In this document: positions 46,519-56,541 of the stretch, piece after piece
How positions within the stretch are numbered: the first letter of the stretch is position 1
Layout of the letters: every line of letters starts with the position of its first letter
From: Ralstonia wenshanensis
GTDB taxonomy: Bacteria > Pseudomonadota > Gammaproteobacteria > Burkholderiales > Burkholderiaceae
NCBI RefSeq assembly: GCF_021173085.1
Contig: NZ_CP076412.1
Span: 186,001 to 250,000, forward strand
Length of the DNA: 64,000 nt
Direction of reading: 5' to 3'
Translations under genes and position numbers: made by a program
Notes under the pieces: generated by a model
Database searches by the model: none
What the model was told of the DNA's origin: nothing
Seen by the model: the letters and a program-made list of their open reading frames with translations, nothing else

Positions 46519-46694
46519 GGCCACTTCGCGCGCTCGCCTGTGCGGCAGTTGGCAGGCAGTCCGGGGGCAAAGAGAACGGGCAATTCCGCAACCGCGCAAA
46601 TTTTGGTCAGCCACCTGCGGCGATGCGGGTGGCCGCTGGTCGGCTTGACCATTTGCATGATGCGAAACGTGGTCCGTTGCACCCGCGCGCCCAG

Positions 46695-46708
46695 TTGACG
46701 GCCATCAA
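46695..46708 (+). promoter_or_regulatory. FNR/ANR-like box upstream of the sulfurtransferase gene
   Basis: TTGAC-GGCC-ATCAA matches the FNR/ANR consensus at 9 of 10 positions. It lies 97 bp before the start codon. A TACATT -10-like hexamer follows 21 nt after it, giving the spacing expected of a promoter activated at about -41.5. Confidence 0.6.
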
Positions 46709-46804
46709 TATCGACTCCGCCACAGTGCCTACATTTTCTTCAGGCGCTTGATTGGCGATTGCCTGCGCCGAAACGCCTTTGTCCATCACACGATGAGGTC
46801 GGCC

Positions 46805-47665
46805 ATGCACGAAAGAGTTCTCATGTCTCCTGTCGAGTTGGCGGAGATGATGAAAACCGAGCCACTCGTACTCATCGATACCCGGGACGCGGCCAGTTTT
46901 GCTGAAGCGCATTTGCCTGGCGCGGTGAATATCCATGAAATCTTTACTTATTTGGCGACGTCAACGCCGCAAGGCGTGGCGGCATTGCGGAAGGCATTCA
47001 CCGAAGCCTTTGGCAAGGCTGGTTTGTCCGGGAAGGAAACAGCTGTTGTCTATGAGCAATCGATGACGACCGGCTTTGGGCAGTCTTGTCGGGGCTACGT
47101 TCTGCTGCGCTACCTCGGTTATCCGAGAGACAAAATCAAGGTGCTCCACGGTGGCTTCAGCGCATGGCGCGCGGCGGCGCTACCTAGCACGACAGACGTG
47201 CCGGCCCCGCAGCCCGCCAACTTTCCTCTGGCAATGCAAGGAAGCCACATCCTCGTCGACCTCGACGAGATGAAGGAGGCCGTCGCCGACCCGCATGTCG
47301 TCAAGCTCGATGTACGGGACGTGGACGAGTGGATTGGCGAGAGTTCATCACCCTACGGCAAGGATTTCTGCCCGCGAAAAGGCCGTATTCCAGGCTCGGT
47401 CTGGCTTGAGTGGTATCGCATGATGAAGCCGACTCCCACTGGGCAGATGTTCAAGTCACCGGCAGAGATTCTTGCCGAATGCGCAACGGTCGGGATTCGC
47501 CAGGAAACCCCCGTCATTGTTTTCTGCTTCAAAGGCGCGCGCGCATCCACAACGTTCGTCGCACTGGAGGAAGCCGGCATCAAGAACGTGCGGCTATATC
47601 TCGGTTCCTGGAACGAGTGGTCCCGGGACCCTTCCCTTCCGATCGAAGAGGGATTGCCCTACTGA
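46805..47665 (+). CDS. Rhodanese-type sulfurtransferase (two domains)
   Basis: This 286-residue protein is a tandem rhodanese. The first domain (residues 7-120) has VLIDTRDAASFAEAHLPGAV but no active cysteine loop. The second (140-280) has the catalytic loop VFCFKGARAS. It moves sulfane sulfur from thiosulfate to a thiol acceptor. It is preceded by an FNR-like box and continues the sulfur cluster. The CFKGARAS loop differs from the classical CRKGVTA of thiosulfate sulfurtransferase, so the donor is uncertain. Confidence 0.88.
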   Translation: MHERVLMSPVELAEMMKTEPLVLIDTRDAASFAEAHLPGAVNIHEIFTYLATSTPQGVAALRKAFTEAFGKAGLSGKETAVVYEQSMTTGFGQSCRGYVLLRYLGYPRDKIKVLHGGFSAWRAAALPSTTDVPAPQPANFPLAMQGSHILVDLDEMKEAVADPHVVKLDVRDVDEWIGESSSPYGKDFCPRKGRIPGSVWLEWYRMMKPTPTGQMFKSPAEILAECATVGIRQETPVIVFCFKGARASTTFVALEEAGIKNVRLYLGSWNEWSRDPSLPIEEGLPY

Positions 47666-47731
47666 GGGCCATCGCCATTGCACGCCACCCTAATCGGATT
47701 GGCCTTCATATTTCGCTTCAGGAGATACGTG

Positions 47732-48256
47732 ATGAAAAAAGCAGTGTTGCTGACCATGCTGTCATGTGCGGTCATTTCCAGCGCGCCCACCTTTGCTCAA
47801 CAGGCCACTCCCGCGAACAAGGGCGGTCAGACCGCGCAGACGCAAACGAACGTGGCTGAGTTCGACAAAAAGACGGCGGCCGTTCGAGAGAATATGAAGA
47901 AGATGCAGGAAGAAATGGACAAGGCCCGCCAGACCCAGGATCCGAAAGAGCGCCAGAAACTGCTCGATGAACATTGGGCAACGATGCAGAGCACGATGGG
48001 CATGATGCGCGAGCTGTGGGGCCCCGGAATGATGGGCGGTCCTGGAATGATGGGTGGCCCAGGAATGCGCGGTGGCCACATGATGGGCGGCGGCCCGATG
48101 ATGGGGTGGCGAGGGATGGGAGGCTACTACTCGCGCCTCACACCCGAGCAGATGAAGGAACGCCAGTACATGTCGGACCAGTACATGGACCTTCACTACG
48201 AGATGATGGAGCAGATGATGCTGAACCATCAGATGTGGAGGCAAATGCCACGGTAA
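47732..48256 (+). CDS. Exported methionine/glycine-rich protein of unknown function
   Basis: This 174-residue protein has a signal peptide (VLLTMLSCAVISSAPTFA), a coiled-coil segment (residues 45-95, ENMKKMQEEMDKARQTQDPK) and then a Met-Gly repeat region (GPGMMGGPGMMGGPGMRGGH, MMGGGPMMGWRGM) followed by a Met-rich helix. Methionine-rich exported proteins often bind Cu(I) or Ag(I), so a copper-handling role is plausible. Start 47732 follows AGGAG by 6 nt. Confidence 0.75.
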   Translation: MKKAVLLTMLSCAVISSAPTFAQQATPANKGGQTAQTQTNVAEFDKKTAAVRENMKKMQEEMDKARQTQDPKERQKLLDEHWATMQSTMGMMRELWGPGMMGGPGMMGGPGMRGGHMMGGGPMMGWRGMGGYYSRLTPEQMKERQYMSDQYMDLHYEMMEQMMLNHQMWRQMPR

Positions 48257-48370
48257 TGCCGATTTCTGCCAGCCCGTGTCCACTCAGCCAGGTGGACATG
48301 GGGCGATGTCGCCCGAGATTGCGTAACCGCCTGCCGAGACCATCAGCGATTTCGCCACGAAGCCTCAGGA

Positions 48371-49549
48371 TCATGGATTGCACTGAACCGCATGCCGTGC
48401 TGCCATCCACTCCTCGTTTGTAGGCTCGACTGCCACGCGAATCCGGCTCGCTGAACTGGAAATGATCGACGCATGCGCCTGGTTGGCCTCGTCATCCAGG
48501 TGGGCACCCAAATAGCCAAGCGCGCTTACAACGCGTTCGCGCACTGCGGCGTTGTGTTCGCCAATACCGGCCGTGAAGACCAAACAATCCAGGCCGCCGA
48601 GTACGGCCACCAGGGCCCCGATCTCACGAACGATCCGGCGTACGTAGAGCGCGAGCGCTGCCTGCGCGCGCGGGTTGTCGGCCTCGCGCGCAATCAGTTC
48701 GCGCGGGTCGGAAGACAGCCCTGACACCCCAAGCAGCCCCGATTCGTGATACAGCACGTGCCCGACCTGTGCGGGGGATAGATGTTCGGTCTCCATCATG
48801 TAGAGCACGGCCCCCGGATCAAGCGCGCCACATCGCGTCCCCATCATCAGGCCGTCGAGAGCGGAAAACCCCATGGTTGTGGCGACGCTCTTCAGCCCGT
48901 GCATTGCACACAGGCTGGCGCCGCTGCCCAGGTGCGCGACGATGGTTCGCCCGAGTGCGATAGCGCCATGTCGTTCCGGCAAAGCAATCGACATGTATTC
49001 GTACGACAACCCATGAAAGCCATAACGTCGCAGACCGCGCTCCCATGCCGTATAAGGCAGCGGCAGCATCGTCTCGACCTGCGGCAGCGTGCGGTGGAAA
49101 GCGGTATCGAAGCAGGCGACTTGCGGCACGTCAGGCAAGTCCGACAGAAGCGCCTCGATGGCCTCCAGAGCAAACGGCTGATGCAGCGGCGCCAGCGGAA
49201 TGTAGCTGCGTAGATCGGACAGCACATCGGCGCTCACGCGTACCGGCGCGAAGTATTTGGAACCGCCATGCACCACCCGATGTGCCACGGCCATCAGCCG
49301 GCGGCCGTCCAGCCTGTGCTCGACACGCCGGCGAATGTGCACGAGCGCGGCATGGTACGGCTGCGCGCTGTCAAGCTCCAGCGCTTGTGTTGGCGCGCCA
49401 ACCTCTGCTGCCGTGGGGTGCTCGGTGCCGATCCCCTCCACTTTGCCGCTCCACATGGGTGCGCGCGGCAATGGATGCGCGGTGGCATCGAACAACGCAA
49501 ACTTGATGCTCGACGAGCCGCAGTTCAGTACGACGATGCAATCGTTCAT
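48371..49549 (-). CDS. ackA: Acetate kinase
   Basis: This 392-residue ASKHA-fold kinase has VLNCGSSSIKFALFD at residues 7-21, the conserved HRVVHGG, FDTAFH and RRYGFHGLSYEY, and IGEHNAAVRERV near residue 330. It converts acetyl phosphate and ADP to acetate and ATP, giving ATP without respiration. Its start overlaps the stop of the Pta-like gene by 4 bp. It is the last gene of the eight-gene operon that starts with phaC at 59810. Confidence 0.93.
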   Translation of the reverse strand: MNDCIVVLNCGSSSIKFALFDATAHPLPRAPMWSGKVEGIGTEHPTAAEVGAPTQALELDSAQPYHAALVHIRRRVEHRLDGRRLMAVAHRVVHGGSKYFAPVRVSADVLSDLRSYIPLAPLHQPFALEAIEALLSDLPDVPQVACFDTAFHRTLPQVETMLPLPYTAWERGLRRYGFHGLSYEYMSIALPERHGAIALGRTIVAHLGSGASLCAMHGLKSVATTMGFSALDGLMMGTRCGALDPGAVLYMMETEHLSPAQVGHVLYHESGLLGVSGLSSDPRELIAREADNPRAQAALALYVRRIVREIGALVAVLGGLDCLVFTAGIGEHNAAVRERVVSALGYLGAHLDDEANQAHASIISSSASRIRVAVEPTNEEWMAARHAVQCNP

Positions 49550-50991
49550 GGCGGTAAGTTGCGGTAACGGTGAGCCAGCAAGGTGGCAACGGCACACGAC
49601 GCGATGCGCGACTCGCGCGAGTCGGCACGGCTGGTCAGCACAATGGGCACGCGGGCGCCGAGCACGATGCCTGCACTGGCCGCACCGCCCAGGTATTCCA
49701 ACTGTTTGGCGAGCATGTTGCCGCTTTCCAGATCGGGCACGACCAGCACATCGGCCTGCCCTGCGACTTCCGAAACAATGCCCTTGATACGCGCTGCAGC
49801 AGCAGATACCGCATTGTCGAAAGCCAGCGGTCCGTCCAGCACACCGCCCTCGATCTGACCGCGGTCCGCCATCTTGCACAGCGCGGCCGCATCAAGCGTG
49901 GCGGGCATGCGCGGGTTCACGGTCTCGATCGCCGCCAGGATCGCCACCCGCGGCCGTTCAACCCCGATCGCATGCGCCAGATCGATGGCGTTGCGGACAA
50001 TGTCCGCCTTTTGATCCAGGGTCGGCGCGATGTTGATGGCGGCGTCCGTCACGATAAACGGGCGCGGATACGCTGGCGACTGCATCAGGAAGCAATGGCT
50101 GATCCGACGTTTGGTACGCAGCCCTGCCTCTTCGCGCACCACTGCCGCCATCAACTCGTCGGTATGCAGGCTGCCCTTCATCAGCGCCTCTGCCCTGCCC
50201 TGTGTGACAAGCTCCACCGCGCGGGTGGCGGCGGCGCTGCTGTGCGGCACGTCTTCGATCTCGATGCCCTTGAGGTCAAGGCCGGCTTCGGCGGCTACGC
50301 GCATCAGCTTGGCGTACGGTGCAACAAGGCACGGCACGATCAGACCTTCAGCGTGCGCGTCCATCACGGCAGACAGGCTCAGCGCATCGCACGGGTGGAC
50401 GACCGCCATGCGGATCGCACCCAGAGGCCGTACATGGTCGAGCAGCCGGTGGATGCCATCACTGCCGGTGGTGATGCGCACATCCGGCAGCGTGGTACGC
50501 GGACGTTCGATCCGCTCGGTGGGCGCGATGACCTCAGCCTCGCCCGCGATGGCCACCGTGCCGCTTTCGTTTGTGCAAGTGCATGCCAGCTTGATCCGCT
50601 TTCTTTCCTCCTCCTTGCTGACCACCGTCACGCGGATGGTGAGCGTGTCGCCAACACGCACCGGTGCGAGGAATTGCAGCGTCTGCCCAAGGTAAATCGT
50701 TCCCGGCCCCGGCAAGCGGGTCCCGAGCAACGCGGAAATGAGCGCGCCACCCAGCATGCCGTGGGCGATCACGCCATGAAAGCGCGTGGATGCGGCAAAG
50801 TCCGGGTCGAGGTGCTGCGGGTTGACGTCCCCCGACAGCACGGCAAATAGCTGAATGTCTTCGGCTGTGAGCGTGCGCAGGATGGCCGCGGTGTCGCCCA
50901 CGGCAATTTCATCAAAGGTGCGATTGCGCACCACGCTGAGGTCGCTGCCCGGCAGTAGCGCCGGCGGTGCAGGCAAATGATCGGGGCCCAT
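49546..50991 (-). CDS. Bifunctional MaoC-like enoyl-CoA hydratase / phosphate acetyltransferase
   Basis: This 481-residue fusion has an N-terminal MaoC hot-dog domain (residues 20-165; DIQLFAVLSGDVNPQHLDPD holds the Asp-His pair, then HGVIAHGMLGGALISALLG) and a C-terminal Pta/Ptb domain (185-481; GRAEALMKGSLHT, FIVTDAAINIAP, LEYLGGAASAGIVLGARVP). The first half should hydrate enoyl-CoA to (R)-3-hydroxyacyl-CoA, a PHA precursor. The second makes acyl phosphate from acyl-CoA for acetate kinase. The two halves link PHA and ATP-forming acetate routes. Confidence 0.9.
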   Translation of the reverse strand: MGPDHLPAPPALLPGSDLSVVRNRTFDEIAVGDTAAILRTLTAEDIQLFAVLSGDVNPQHLDPDFAASTRFHGVIAHGMLGGALISALLGTRLPGPGTIYLGQTLQFLAPVRVGDTLTIRVTVVSKEEERKRIKLACTCTNESGTVAIAGEAEVIAPTERIERPRTTLPDVRITTGSDGIHRLLDHVRPLGAIRMAVVHPCDALSLSAVMDAHAEGLIVPCLVAPYAKLMRVAAEAGLDLKGIEIEDVPHSSAAATRAVELVTQGRAEALMKGSLHTDELMAAVVREEAGLRTKRRISHCFLMQSPAYPRPFIVTDAAINIAPTLDQKADIVRNAIDLAHAIGVERPRVAILAAIETVNPRMPATLDAAALCKMADRGQIEGGVLDGPLAFDNAVSAAAARIKGIVSEVAGQADVLVVPDLESGNMLAKQLEYLGGAASAGIVLGARVPIVLTSRADSRESRIASCAVATLLAHRYRNLPP

Positions 50992-51000
50992 GTGCGCTCG

Positions 51001-51513
51001 TCAGGAAGCTTTGCGGAGTTGTCCGTTGCCCTTGCCAGGGGCACGCAGAAGATTCGGGGTCGATTGCTTGCTTGCGGAGCGGACCAATGCGTCGGCCGGC
51101 ACGCCCCACGTCGACAGCATTTCCTGCAGTGCCGTGTGGATCGGCATGGCGTTCCCGGCCATGCTCAGGGCGCGTACGGAAGCCTGCTGCCACTCCAGCA
51201 TGACGCGCTGGTAATCCGCCACGAAGCTCGACTGGTTCGAGATGGCCGTCTGCAGCACGCCTTGCAGTACATCCATGGTGCGCTGGCTGGCCTGCCAGAA
51301 TGCGTTGGGCAACAGTGCTGCAAAGGCGTTCCAGTCTTCGACGCTTTGCAGGTCGGCCAGTGCAGACTCCGTGCGGGCAACGTCTGCCGCAAGCAGGTCG
51401 GCCCCCAGTTCATACCAGCGCTGCCGTGTTGCCTTGAGCAGACCCAACGTCTGCAGCGCGAACTTGACTTGCGCCTTTTGGAGCGCGAGAGGAACGTTGG
51501 CGGGTGTATCCAT
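51001..51513 (-). CDS. Phasin-family protein
   Basis: This 170-residue helical protein (KAQVKFALQTLGLLKATRQR, then VLQGVLQTAISNQSSFVADY) resembles phasins that coat PHA granules. It has a basic C-terminus. It sits between the ABC permease and the MaoC-Pta gene with gaps of 9-10 bp, in the same operon as PHA synthase, which supports the role. Confidence 0.75.
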   Translation of the reverse strand: MDTPANVPLALQKAQVKFALQTLGLLKATRQRWYELGADLLAADVARTESALADLQSVEDWNAFAALLPNAFWQASQRTMDVLQGVLQTAISNQSSFVADYQRVMLEWQQASVRALSMAGNAMPIHTALQEMLSTWGVPADALVRSASKQSTPNLLRAPGKGNGQLRKAS

Positions 51514-51523
51514 GTTGGCTCCT

Positions 51524-52675
51524 TTAAGCCATCTGGCTGATGGTTTGGCGAAAGCGCGTCAATGATGCGAGAAACAGCACGGCGCCGATGACGCAGATGG
51601 CCAGGCACTGTGGCCACACGACGTCCAGCCCCGCACCCCGATAGAGAATGGCTTGCGACGCCGATACAAAGTGCGTGGTTGGCGCGGCGAGCATGATGTC
51701 CTGCACCACGCTGGGCATGCTCTCGCGCGGGGTGGTACCGCCCGAGAGGAGCTGCAGCGGCAGCAGCACCAGAACCAACAGCATGCCGAACTGCGGCATG
51801 GACCGCGCCACCGTCGCAAGAAAAATCCCCATGGAAGTCGTGGCAAACAGATGCAGCGTAGCCACCAGCATGAACAGCAGGATCGAGCCCTCGATCGGTA
51901 CATGCAGCGCGCCCTGCACCACGCACACCAGTGCAACCAGGGCGGCCAGCACCACCACCAACCCCATCGACCAGACCTTGGACACCATGATCTCGAATGG
52001 CGTGACGGGCATCACCAGCAGGTGCTCGATCGTGCCGTGCTCGCGCTCGCGGATGAGTGCGGCTCCGGTCAGGATGATCGAGAGCATGGTCACGTTGTTG
52101 ATGATCTCCATCAACGAGCCGAACCACGTCTGCTCCAGATTGGGGTTGAAGCGCGTGCGCAGCACGAGGTCGACCGGCGTTGCGGGCGTGGCGCGGTGGC
52201 GCTGCAGAAACGTATTCACCTCGCCCGCGACAATCTGCTGGATGTAGCCATTGCCGGTGAAGGCCTGGCTCATGCGCGTTGCGTCGATGTTGAGCTGGAT
52301 GGACGGCGTGCGGCCCGCCAGCACGTCACGCTGGAAGTTGGGCGGAATGTCGAGTACGAACGTATAGCTACCGCTGTCCATGCCTGGGTCCACCTCGGTG
52401 AGCGGGATCAGCGCCGGCGTGCGGAAATGCGGTGGATAGAAGCTCGAGACAATGCGTGCCGACAGCGGTGAGCTGTCTTCATCAACGATGGCGATCGAGG
52501 CATTGTGCAGGCTTGCCGGCATGGCAGTGGCCGCCACGTAGATCGACACCGTGAAGGTATAGACGATGAGCACCAGCATCATCGGGTCGCGCGCCAGGCT
52601 TCGCAATTCCTTGATGCCAAGACGGAAGATGTTGTTCAGGCGAGCGGTGCGGCGATCGATCGGAAGGCTCGGCAT
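51524..52675 (-). CDS. ABC-2 type transporter permease
   Basis: This 383-residue protein has an N-terminal helix, a large periplasmic domain (residues 50-185) and five C-terminal helices, the YhhJ/ABC-2 layout. The motif EREHGTIEHLLVMPVTPFEI is the conserved coupling region. It partners the fused ATPase/permease at 52688..55471, 12 bp upstream. Confidence 0.88.
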   Translation of the reverse strand: MPSLPIDRRTARLNNIFRLGIKELRSLARDPMMLVLIVYTFTVSIYVAATAMPASLHNASIAIVDEDSSPLSARIVSSFYPPHFRTPALIPLTEVDPGMDSGSYTFVLDIPPNFQRDVLAGRTPSIQLNIDATRMSQAFTGNGYIQQIVAGEVNTFLQRHRATPATPVDLVLRTRFNPNLEQTWFGSLMEIINNVTMLSIILTGAALIREREHGTIEHLLVMPVTPFEIMVSKVWSMGLVVVLAALVALVCVVQGALHVPIEGSILLFMLVATLHLFATTSMGIFLATVARSMPQFGMLLVLVLLPLQLLSGGTTPRESMPSVVQDIMLAAPTTHFVSASQAILYRGAGLDVVWPQCLAICVIGAVLFLASLTRFRQTISQMA

Positions 52676-52687
52676 GATGTGGCTCTC

Positions 52688-55471
52688 CTACCGATCCTGC
52701 TTGCGCAGCATCAGCAAGGTGGCGCCCAGGATGAACGGCACCGCCGCCAGGAGCGGCCAGAAGGCACTACCCAACGCCCCCATATCCAGCGCCTTGCTGA
52801 ATACGCCCCGGCTGATGGTCAGGAAATGCGTGGCCGGATACACGCGTCCGATCAAGGCCCCCGCCCCTTCCAGCGACGACACCGGATTGAGCAATCCGGC
52901 AAATTGCACGCACGGAATGATCGTGCCGATCATGGTGACGAACATGGCCGCGATCTGGCTTTGCGTGAGGGTGGACGCAAACAGCCCAAAACCCGTCGAG
53001 CACGTCACGAAGATCAGCGCCCCCAGCGTGAGCGTCGCGAAGCTGCCCTTGATCGGCACACCGAACACCGTCACCGCCAGCAGCGCCAGCAAGAAGAAGT
53101 TCAGCATGGCCAGCACGATATACGGCGCCTGTTTGCCGAGCACAAACTCCGCACGGGTGACCGGTGTCACGTAGAAATTGATGATGGAGCCCAGCTCCTT
53201 TTCACGCACCACCGACAACGCCGCCAGCATGGCCGGAATCATCATCAGCAGCATCGGGATCACGGCGGGCACCATGGCAGGCAGGCTTTTCACGTCGGGG
53301 TTGTAGCGATAGCGCGTTTCGACGCTGCTGGGTGTCGCAAGACGCACACCCAGCCGGTGTACAGCTGCATCCGCGAGCCAGAGCTGGTGGATGGCCTGCA
53401 CGTAACCGCGAACAGTTTCTGCGCGGGTGGGCATTGCACCATCCACCCAGGCGCCGATCTGTACGGCCGCGCCACGTTCAATGTCGCGCGCAAAGCCGGG
53501 CGGGATTTCAATCGCCAGCGACAACTCGCCGTTGCGCATGCGGCGGTCCAACTCAGCGTAGTCACGAATCGGGGGTTTTTCGATGAAATAACGCGAGCCC
53601 GCCAGGTTGAGCGTGTAGTCGTGCGAAAGCACGGTCTGGTCGCGGTCGAGCACGGCGTACGTCAGGTTCTCCACATCCAGGCTGATGCCGTATCCGATGA
53701 TGAACATCAGAATGGCCGTACCCAGCAGGGCCAGCGTGGCACGCACGCGGTCGCGGCGCAGCTCCAGCGCCTCACGCTGCGAATAGCTCAATGCACGAGC
53801 AAGACTGAAGCGGCGGCGCGCGGGCATGCCGCTGGGCGCGCTGGCGGCCCCCGTGCGTACGGGCAGCAGCGCGGCAATCCTGGCAGTGCCCTCAGACGCT
53901 TCGGCGGCCTCCTGCAGATAGGCTACGAACGCCTGCTCCAGCGTCTGTGTGCCGCGAGCATGCACCAGCGCCGCGGGCGCATCGCTCACCAGCACGCGGC
54001 CGGCATGCATGAGTGAGATGCGGTCGCACCGCTCGGCCTCGTTCATGAAGTGCGTGGAGATGAAGATGGTCACGCGATCCCGTCTGGCAAGGTCGATCAT
54101 GAGGCGCCAGAACATGTCGCGCGCGACCGGGTCCACCCCGGAAGTCGGCTCATCCAGGATCAGCAGCTCAGGCTTGTGCACCATCGCCACGGCCAGCGAC
54201 AGCCGCTGCCGCATGCCCAGCGGCAAGCTCTGGGGCAGGCTGTCGGACACCTCCTGCAGCCCGAAACGGGCCAGCATCTCGGCCGCACGCGACTGCACCT
54301 CCGGCTCAGGCACCTGGAACAGGCGCGCATGCAGCACAAGGTTCTGACGCACGGTCAGCTCGCCATACAGAGAGAACGCCTGCGACATGTAGCCCACGCG
54401 CCGGCGTGTGTCGATGTCCTTCGGGTCGACCGGATGCCCAAACAACCACGCTTGGCCCTCGCTGGCAGGCAGCAGGCCGGTGAGCATCTTCATGGTGGTC
54501 GACTTGCCGCAGCCGTTCGAGCCGAGAAAGCCGAAGATCTCTCCACGACGGATTCGGAAGTCGACGTGGTCGACCGCCACAAAGTCGCCGAAGCGCATGG
54601 TCAGGCCGCTCGCCTGCACGGCCACATCGTCTTCCGCGCCGGCCACCAAGGGTGGCACCACCACAGCTTGATGACCCTGCCGGCGCGTGAGCGGCAGCAG
54701 CGCAATGAAAGCGGCCTCGAGCGAATCGGTACCGGCACGGCTGCGCAGCTCGGCCGGCGTGCCGGTGGCAAGCACCTGCCCCGCATCCATGGCGACCAGC
54801 CAGTCGAAGCGCTCAGCCTCTTCCATGTAAGCGGTGGCCACGATCACGCTCATGCCCGGACGCGCAGCGCGAATATCGGCAATCAAGTCCCAGAACTGCG
54901 TGCGCGAGAGCGGGTCGACACCCGTGGTCGGCTCGTCCAGGATCAGAAGATCCGGGTCGTGGATCAGCGCGCAGCACAAGGCCAGCTTCTGTTTCATGCC
55001 GCCCGAGAGCTTGCCGGCTGGCCGTGAAAGAAACGGCCGCAGGCCGGTGCTGGACGTGAGTGCATCAATGCGGCGGCGGCGCTCCGCTGCATCGTGGCCG
55101 AACAGCCGGCCGAAGAACTGCAGGTTCTCCTCGATCGACAGCGTGGGGTACAGGTTGCGGCCCAACCCTTGCGGCATGTAAGCAATGCGTGGACCGACCG
55201 CGGCGCGCGCACGGCGATCGGCCATATCGCTGCCCAGCACGCGCACTGCGCCGTCCTGCAGGGCACGCGCGCCGGCCACCAATGACAACAGGCTGGACTT
55301 GCCCACGCCGTCCGGACCGATCAATCCGACCATGCAGCCGGCAGGCAAGTCGAGCGTGACGCCATCCAGCGCCAGCGTCTTGCGATAGCGCAGGCGCACG
55401 CCGGCCAGGCTTGCCACCGGCTGCGCAAGGCGCCCCTCATGCAACGCTGATGGGTCGACAGAGGTGGTCAC
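52688..55471 (-). CDS. Fused ABC transporter: two ATPase domains plus ABC-2 permease (RbbA-like)
   Basis: This 927-residue protein has two ATP-binding domains (Walker [10 protein letters not shown] and GSNGCGKST, each with [10 protein letters not shown] or [10 protein letters not shown]) and a C-terminal ABC-2 permease with a large periplasmic loop. The first signature is LSGGMKQ; the second is LPLGMRQ, an unusual form. GTG 55471 overlaps the HlyD gene stop by 4 bp and is preferred to the longer frame. With the HlyD-like protein, the outer membrane factor and the second permease it should form an ABC-type tripartite exporter. Confidence 0.88.
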   Translation of the reverse strand: MTTSVDPSALHEGRLAQPVASLAGVRLRYRKTLALDGVTLDLPAGCMVGLIGPDGVGKSSLLSLVAGARALQDGAVRVLGSDMADRRARAAVGPRIAYMPQGLGRNLYPTLSIEENLQFFGRLFGHDAAERRRRIDALTSSTGLRPFLSRPAGKLSGGMKQKLALCCALIHDPDLLILDEPTTGVDPLSRTQFWDLIADIRAARPGMSVIVATAYMEEAERFDWLVAMDAGQVLATGTPAELRSRAGTDSLEAAFIALLPLTRRQGHQAVVVPPLVAGAEDDVAVQASGLTMRFGDFVAVDHVDFRIRRGEIFGFLGSNGCGKSTTMKMLTGLLPASEGQAWLFGHPVDPKDIDTRRRVGYMSQAFSLYGELTVRQNLVLHARLFQVPEPEVQSRAAEMLARFGLQEVSDSLPQSLPLGMRQRLSLAVAMVHKPELLILDEPTSGVDPVARDMFWRLMIDLARRDRVTIFISTHFMNEAERCDRISLMHAGRVLVSDAPAALVHARGTQTLEQAFVAYLQEAAEASEGTARIAALLPVRTGAASAPSGMPARRRFSLARALSYSQREALELRRDRVRATLALLGTAILMFIIGYGISLDVENLTYAVLDRDQTVLSHDYTLNLAGSRYFIEKPPIRDYAELDRRMRNGELSLAIEIPPGFARDIERGAAVQIGAWVDGAMPTRAETVRGYVQAIHQLWLADAAVHRLGVRLATPSSVETRYRYNPDVKSLPAMVPAVIPMLLMMIPAMLAALSVVREKELGSIINFYVTPVTRAEFVLGKQAPYIVLAMLNFFLLALLAVTVFGVPIKGSFATLTLGALIFVTCSTGFGLFASTLTQSQIAAMFVTMIGTIIPCVQFAGLLNPVSSLEGAGALIGRVYPATHFLTISRGVFSKALDMGALGSAFWPLLAAVPFILGATLLMLRKQDR

Positions 55472-56541
55472 TGCGGAACCTTGATCGCCAGGCTGGCCGG
55501 CCAGTCGGCTTGCCCGTCGAGTCTGAGCCATGCCACGCCGGGCAGACCGGTCTTCACGAGCTTCAGGTGTTTGCGCAGCAGATCGCGATCGATCTGCGCC
55601 TTGACGCGGAACATCAGCTTCTGGCGCTCGCTGGCCGTTTCCACGGTCTTGGGGGTGAATTGCGCGGTGCTGGCCACAAAGGACACGCGCGCCGGAATCA
55701 CGAATTGCGGCGCGGCGTCGAGCACGATACGCACCTCGCTGCCCATGGCGATGCGGCCCGCGTCCGTCTCCGGCATGAAGAAGGTCATGTAGACGTCGGA
55801 TAGATCAACGAGATTGAGCAGGCGCCCGCCGCCGGCCAGAACCTCGCCGGGCTGTGCGATGCGGTATTGCACGCGGGCATCGCGCGGGGCCGTCAGGGCG
55901 CTGTCATCGATATCCGCCTTGATGCGCAGTACGGTGGCGTCGGCCGCCTTGACGGTGGCACCGGCACCGGCCACCTGCGTACGGGCGGCCAATACGGCGG
56001 CCTGCGCCGCCTCGGCTTGCGCGCGGGCCGCCACCAGCGCGGCCTTGGCGCTGCGCACGCGGGCGCGGTCGTCGTCCAGCTCCTGCATCGACGATGCCCC
56101 TTCGTTCGAGAGCGTTTCGGACCGCGCCAACCGCCGTTGCGCGGCGTCCAGATCGCTCTCACGCAGGGCGATCTGCGCCAGTGCGGCCTGCCGATCAGCC
56201 TCTCGCACGGCCACCTGGGCCTGCGCACTTGCCACGGCAGAGACCGATTGCTGCTGCCGCGCCTGGGCTTCGTCGCGCTGTGCCTCCAAGGTCTGCACCT
56301 GCATGTGAGCAAGCGGCTGGCCGGCCCGCACGAAGTCGCCCTCATCCACAAGGATGTCTTGCACGCGGCCGGGCAGCTTGGTGGCCACGTCGATTTCGGT
56401 GGCCTCGATCCGGCCGTTGCCGCTCACAAAGCCCTTTCCGGGCCCGTCGTGCCGCAATGCCTTCCAAGCGAACGCCCCGCCGGCGACCACCAAGGCGGCA
56501 GCGAGCAGCGCAATCCATCGTTGTCGGGGAGTCGTGATCAT
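55468..56541 (-). CDS. HlyD-family membrane fusion protein
   Basis: This 357-residue periplasmic adaptor has one N-terminal membrane anchor ([18 protein letters not shown]), a lipoyl half ([20 protein letters not shown]), a long coiled-coil hairpin (residues 95-205, alanine/glutamine-rich) and the second lipoyl/beta-barrel half. It bridges the inner-membrane ABC unit to the outer membrane channel. It overlaps both neighbours by 4 bp. Confidence 0.9.
   Translation of the reverse strand: MITTPRQRWIALLAAALVVAGGAFAWKALRHDGPGKGFVSGNGRIEATEIDVATKLPGRVQDILVDEGDFVRAGQPLAHMQVQTLEAQRDEAQARQQQSVSAVASAQAQVAVREADRQAALAQIALRESDLDAAQRRLARSETLSNEGASSMQELDDDRARVRSAKAALVAARAQAEAAQAAVLAARTQVAGAGATVKAADATVLRIKADIDDSALTAPRDARVQYRIAQPGEVLAGGGRLLNLVDLSDVYMTFFMPETDAGRIAMGSEVRIVLDAAPQFVIPARVSFVASTAQFTPKTVETASERQKLMFRVKAQIDRDLLRKHLKLVKTGLPGVAWLRLDGQADWPASLAIKVPQ

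Noticed and set aside
49570-50850. 426-codon plus-strand frame opposite the MaoC-Pta gene
   Set aside because: It is an antisense shadow; no domain and no ribosome site.
52505-54016. 503-codon plus-strand frame opposite the RbbA-like gene
   Set aside because: It is extremely rich in His, Arg and Gln as expected from the antisense of a GC-rich gene, and the opposite strand has a fully recognisable transporter.
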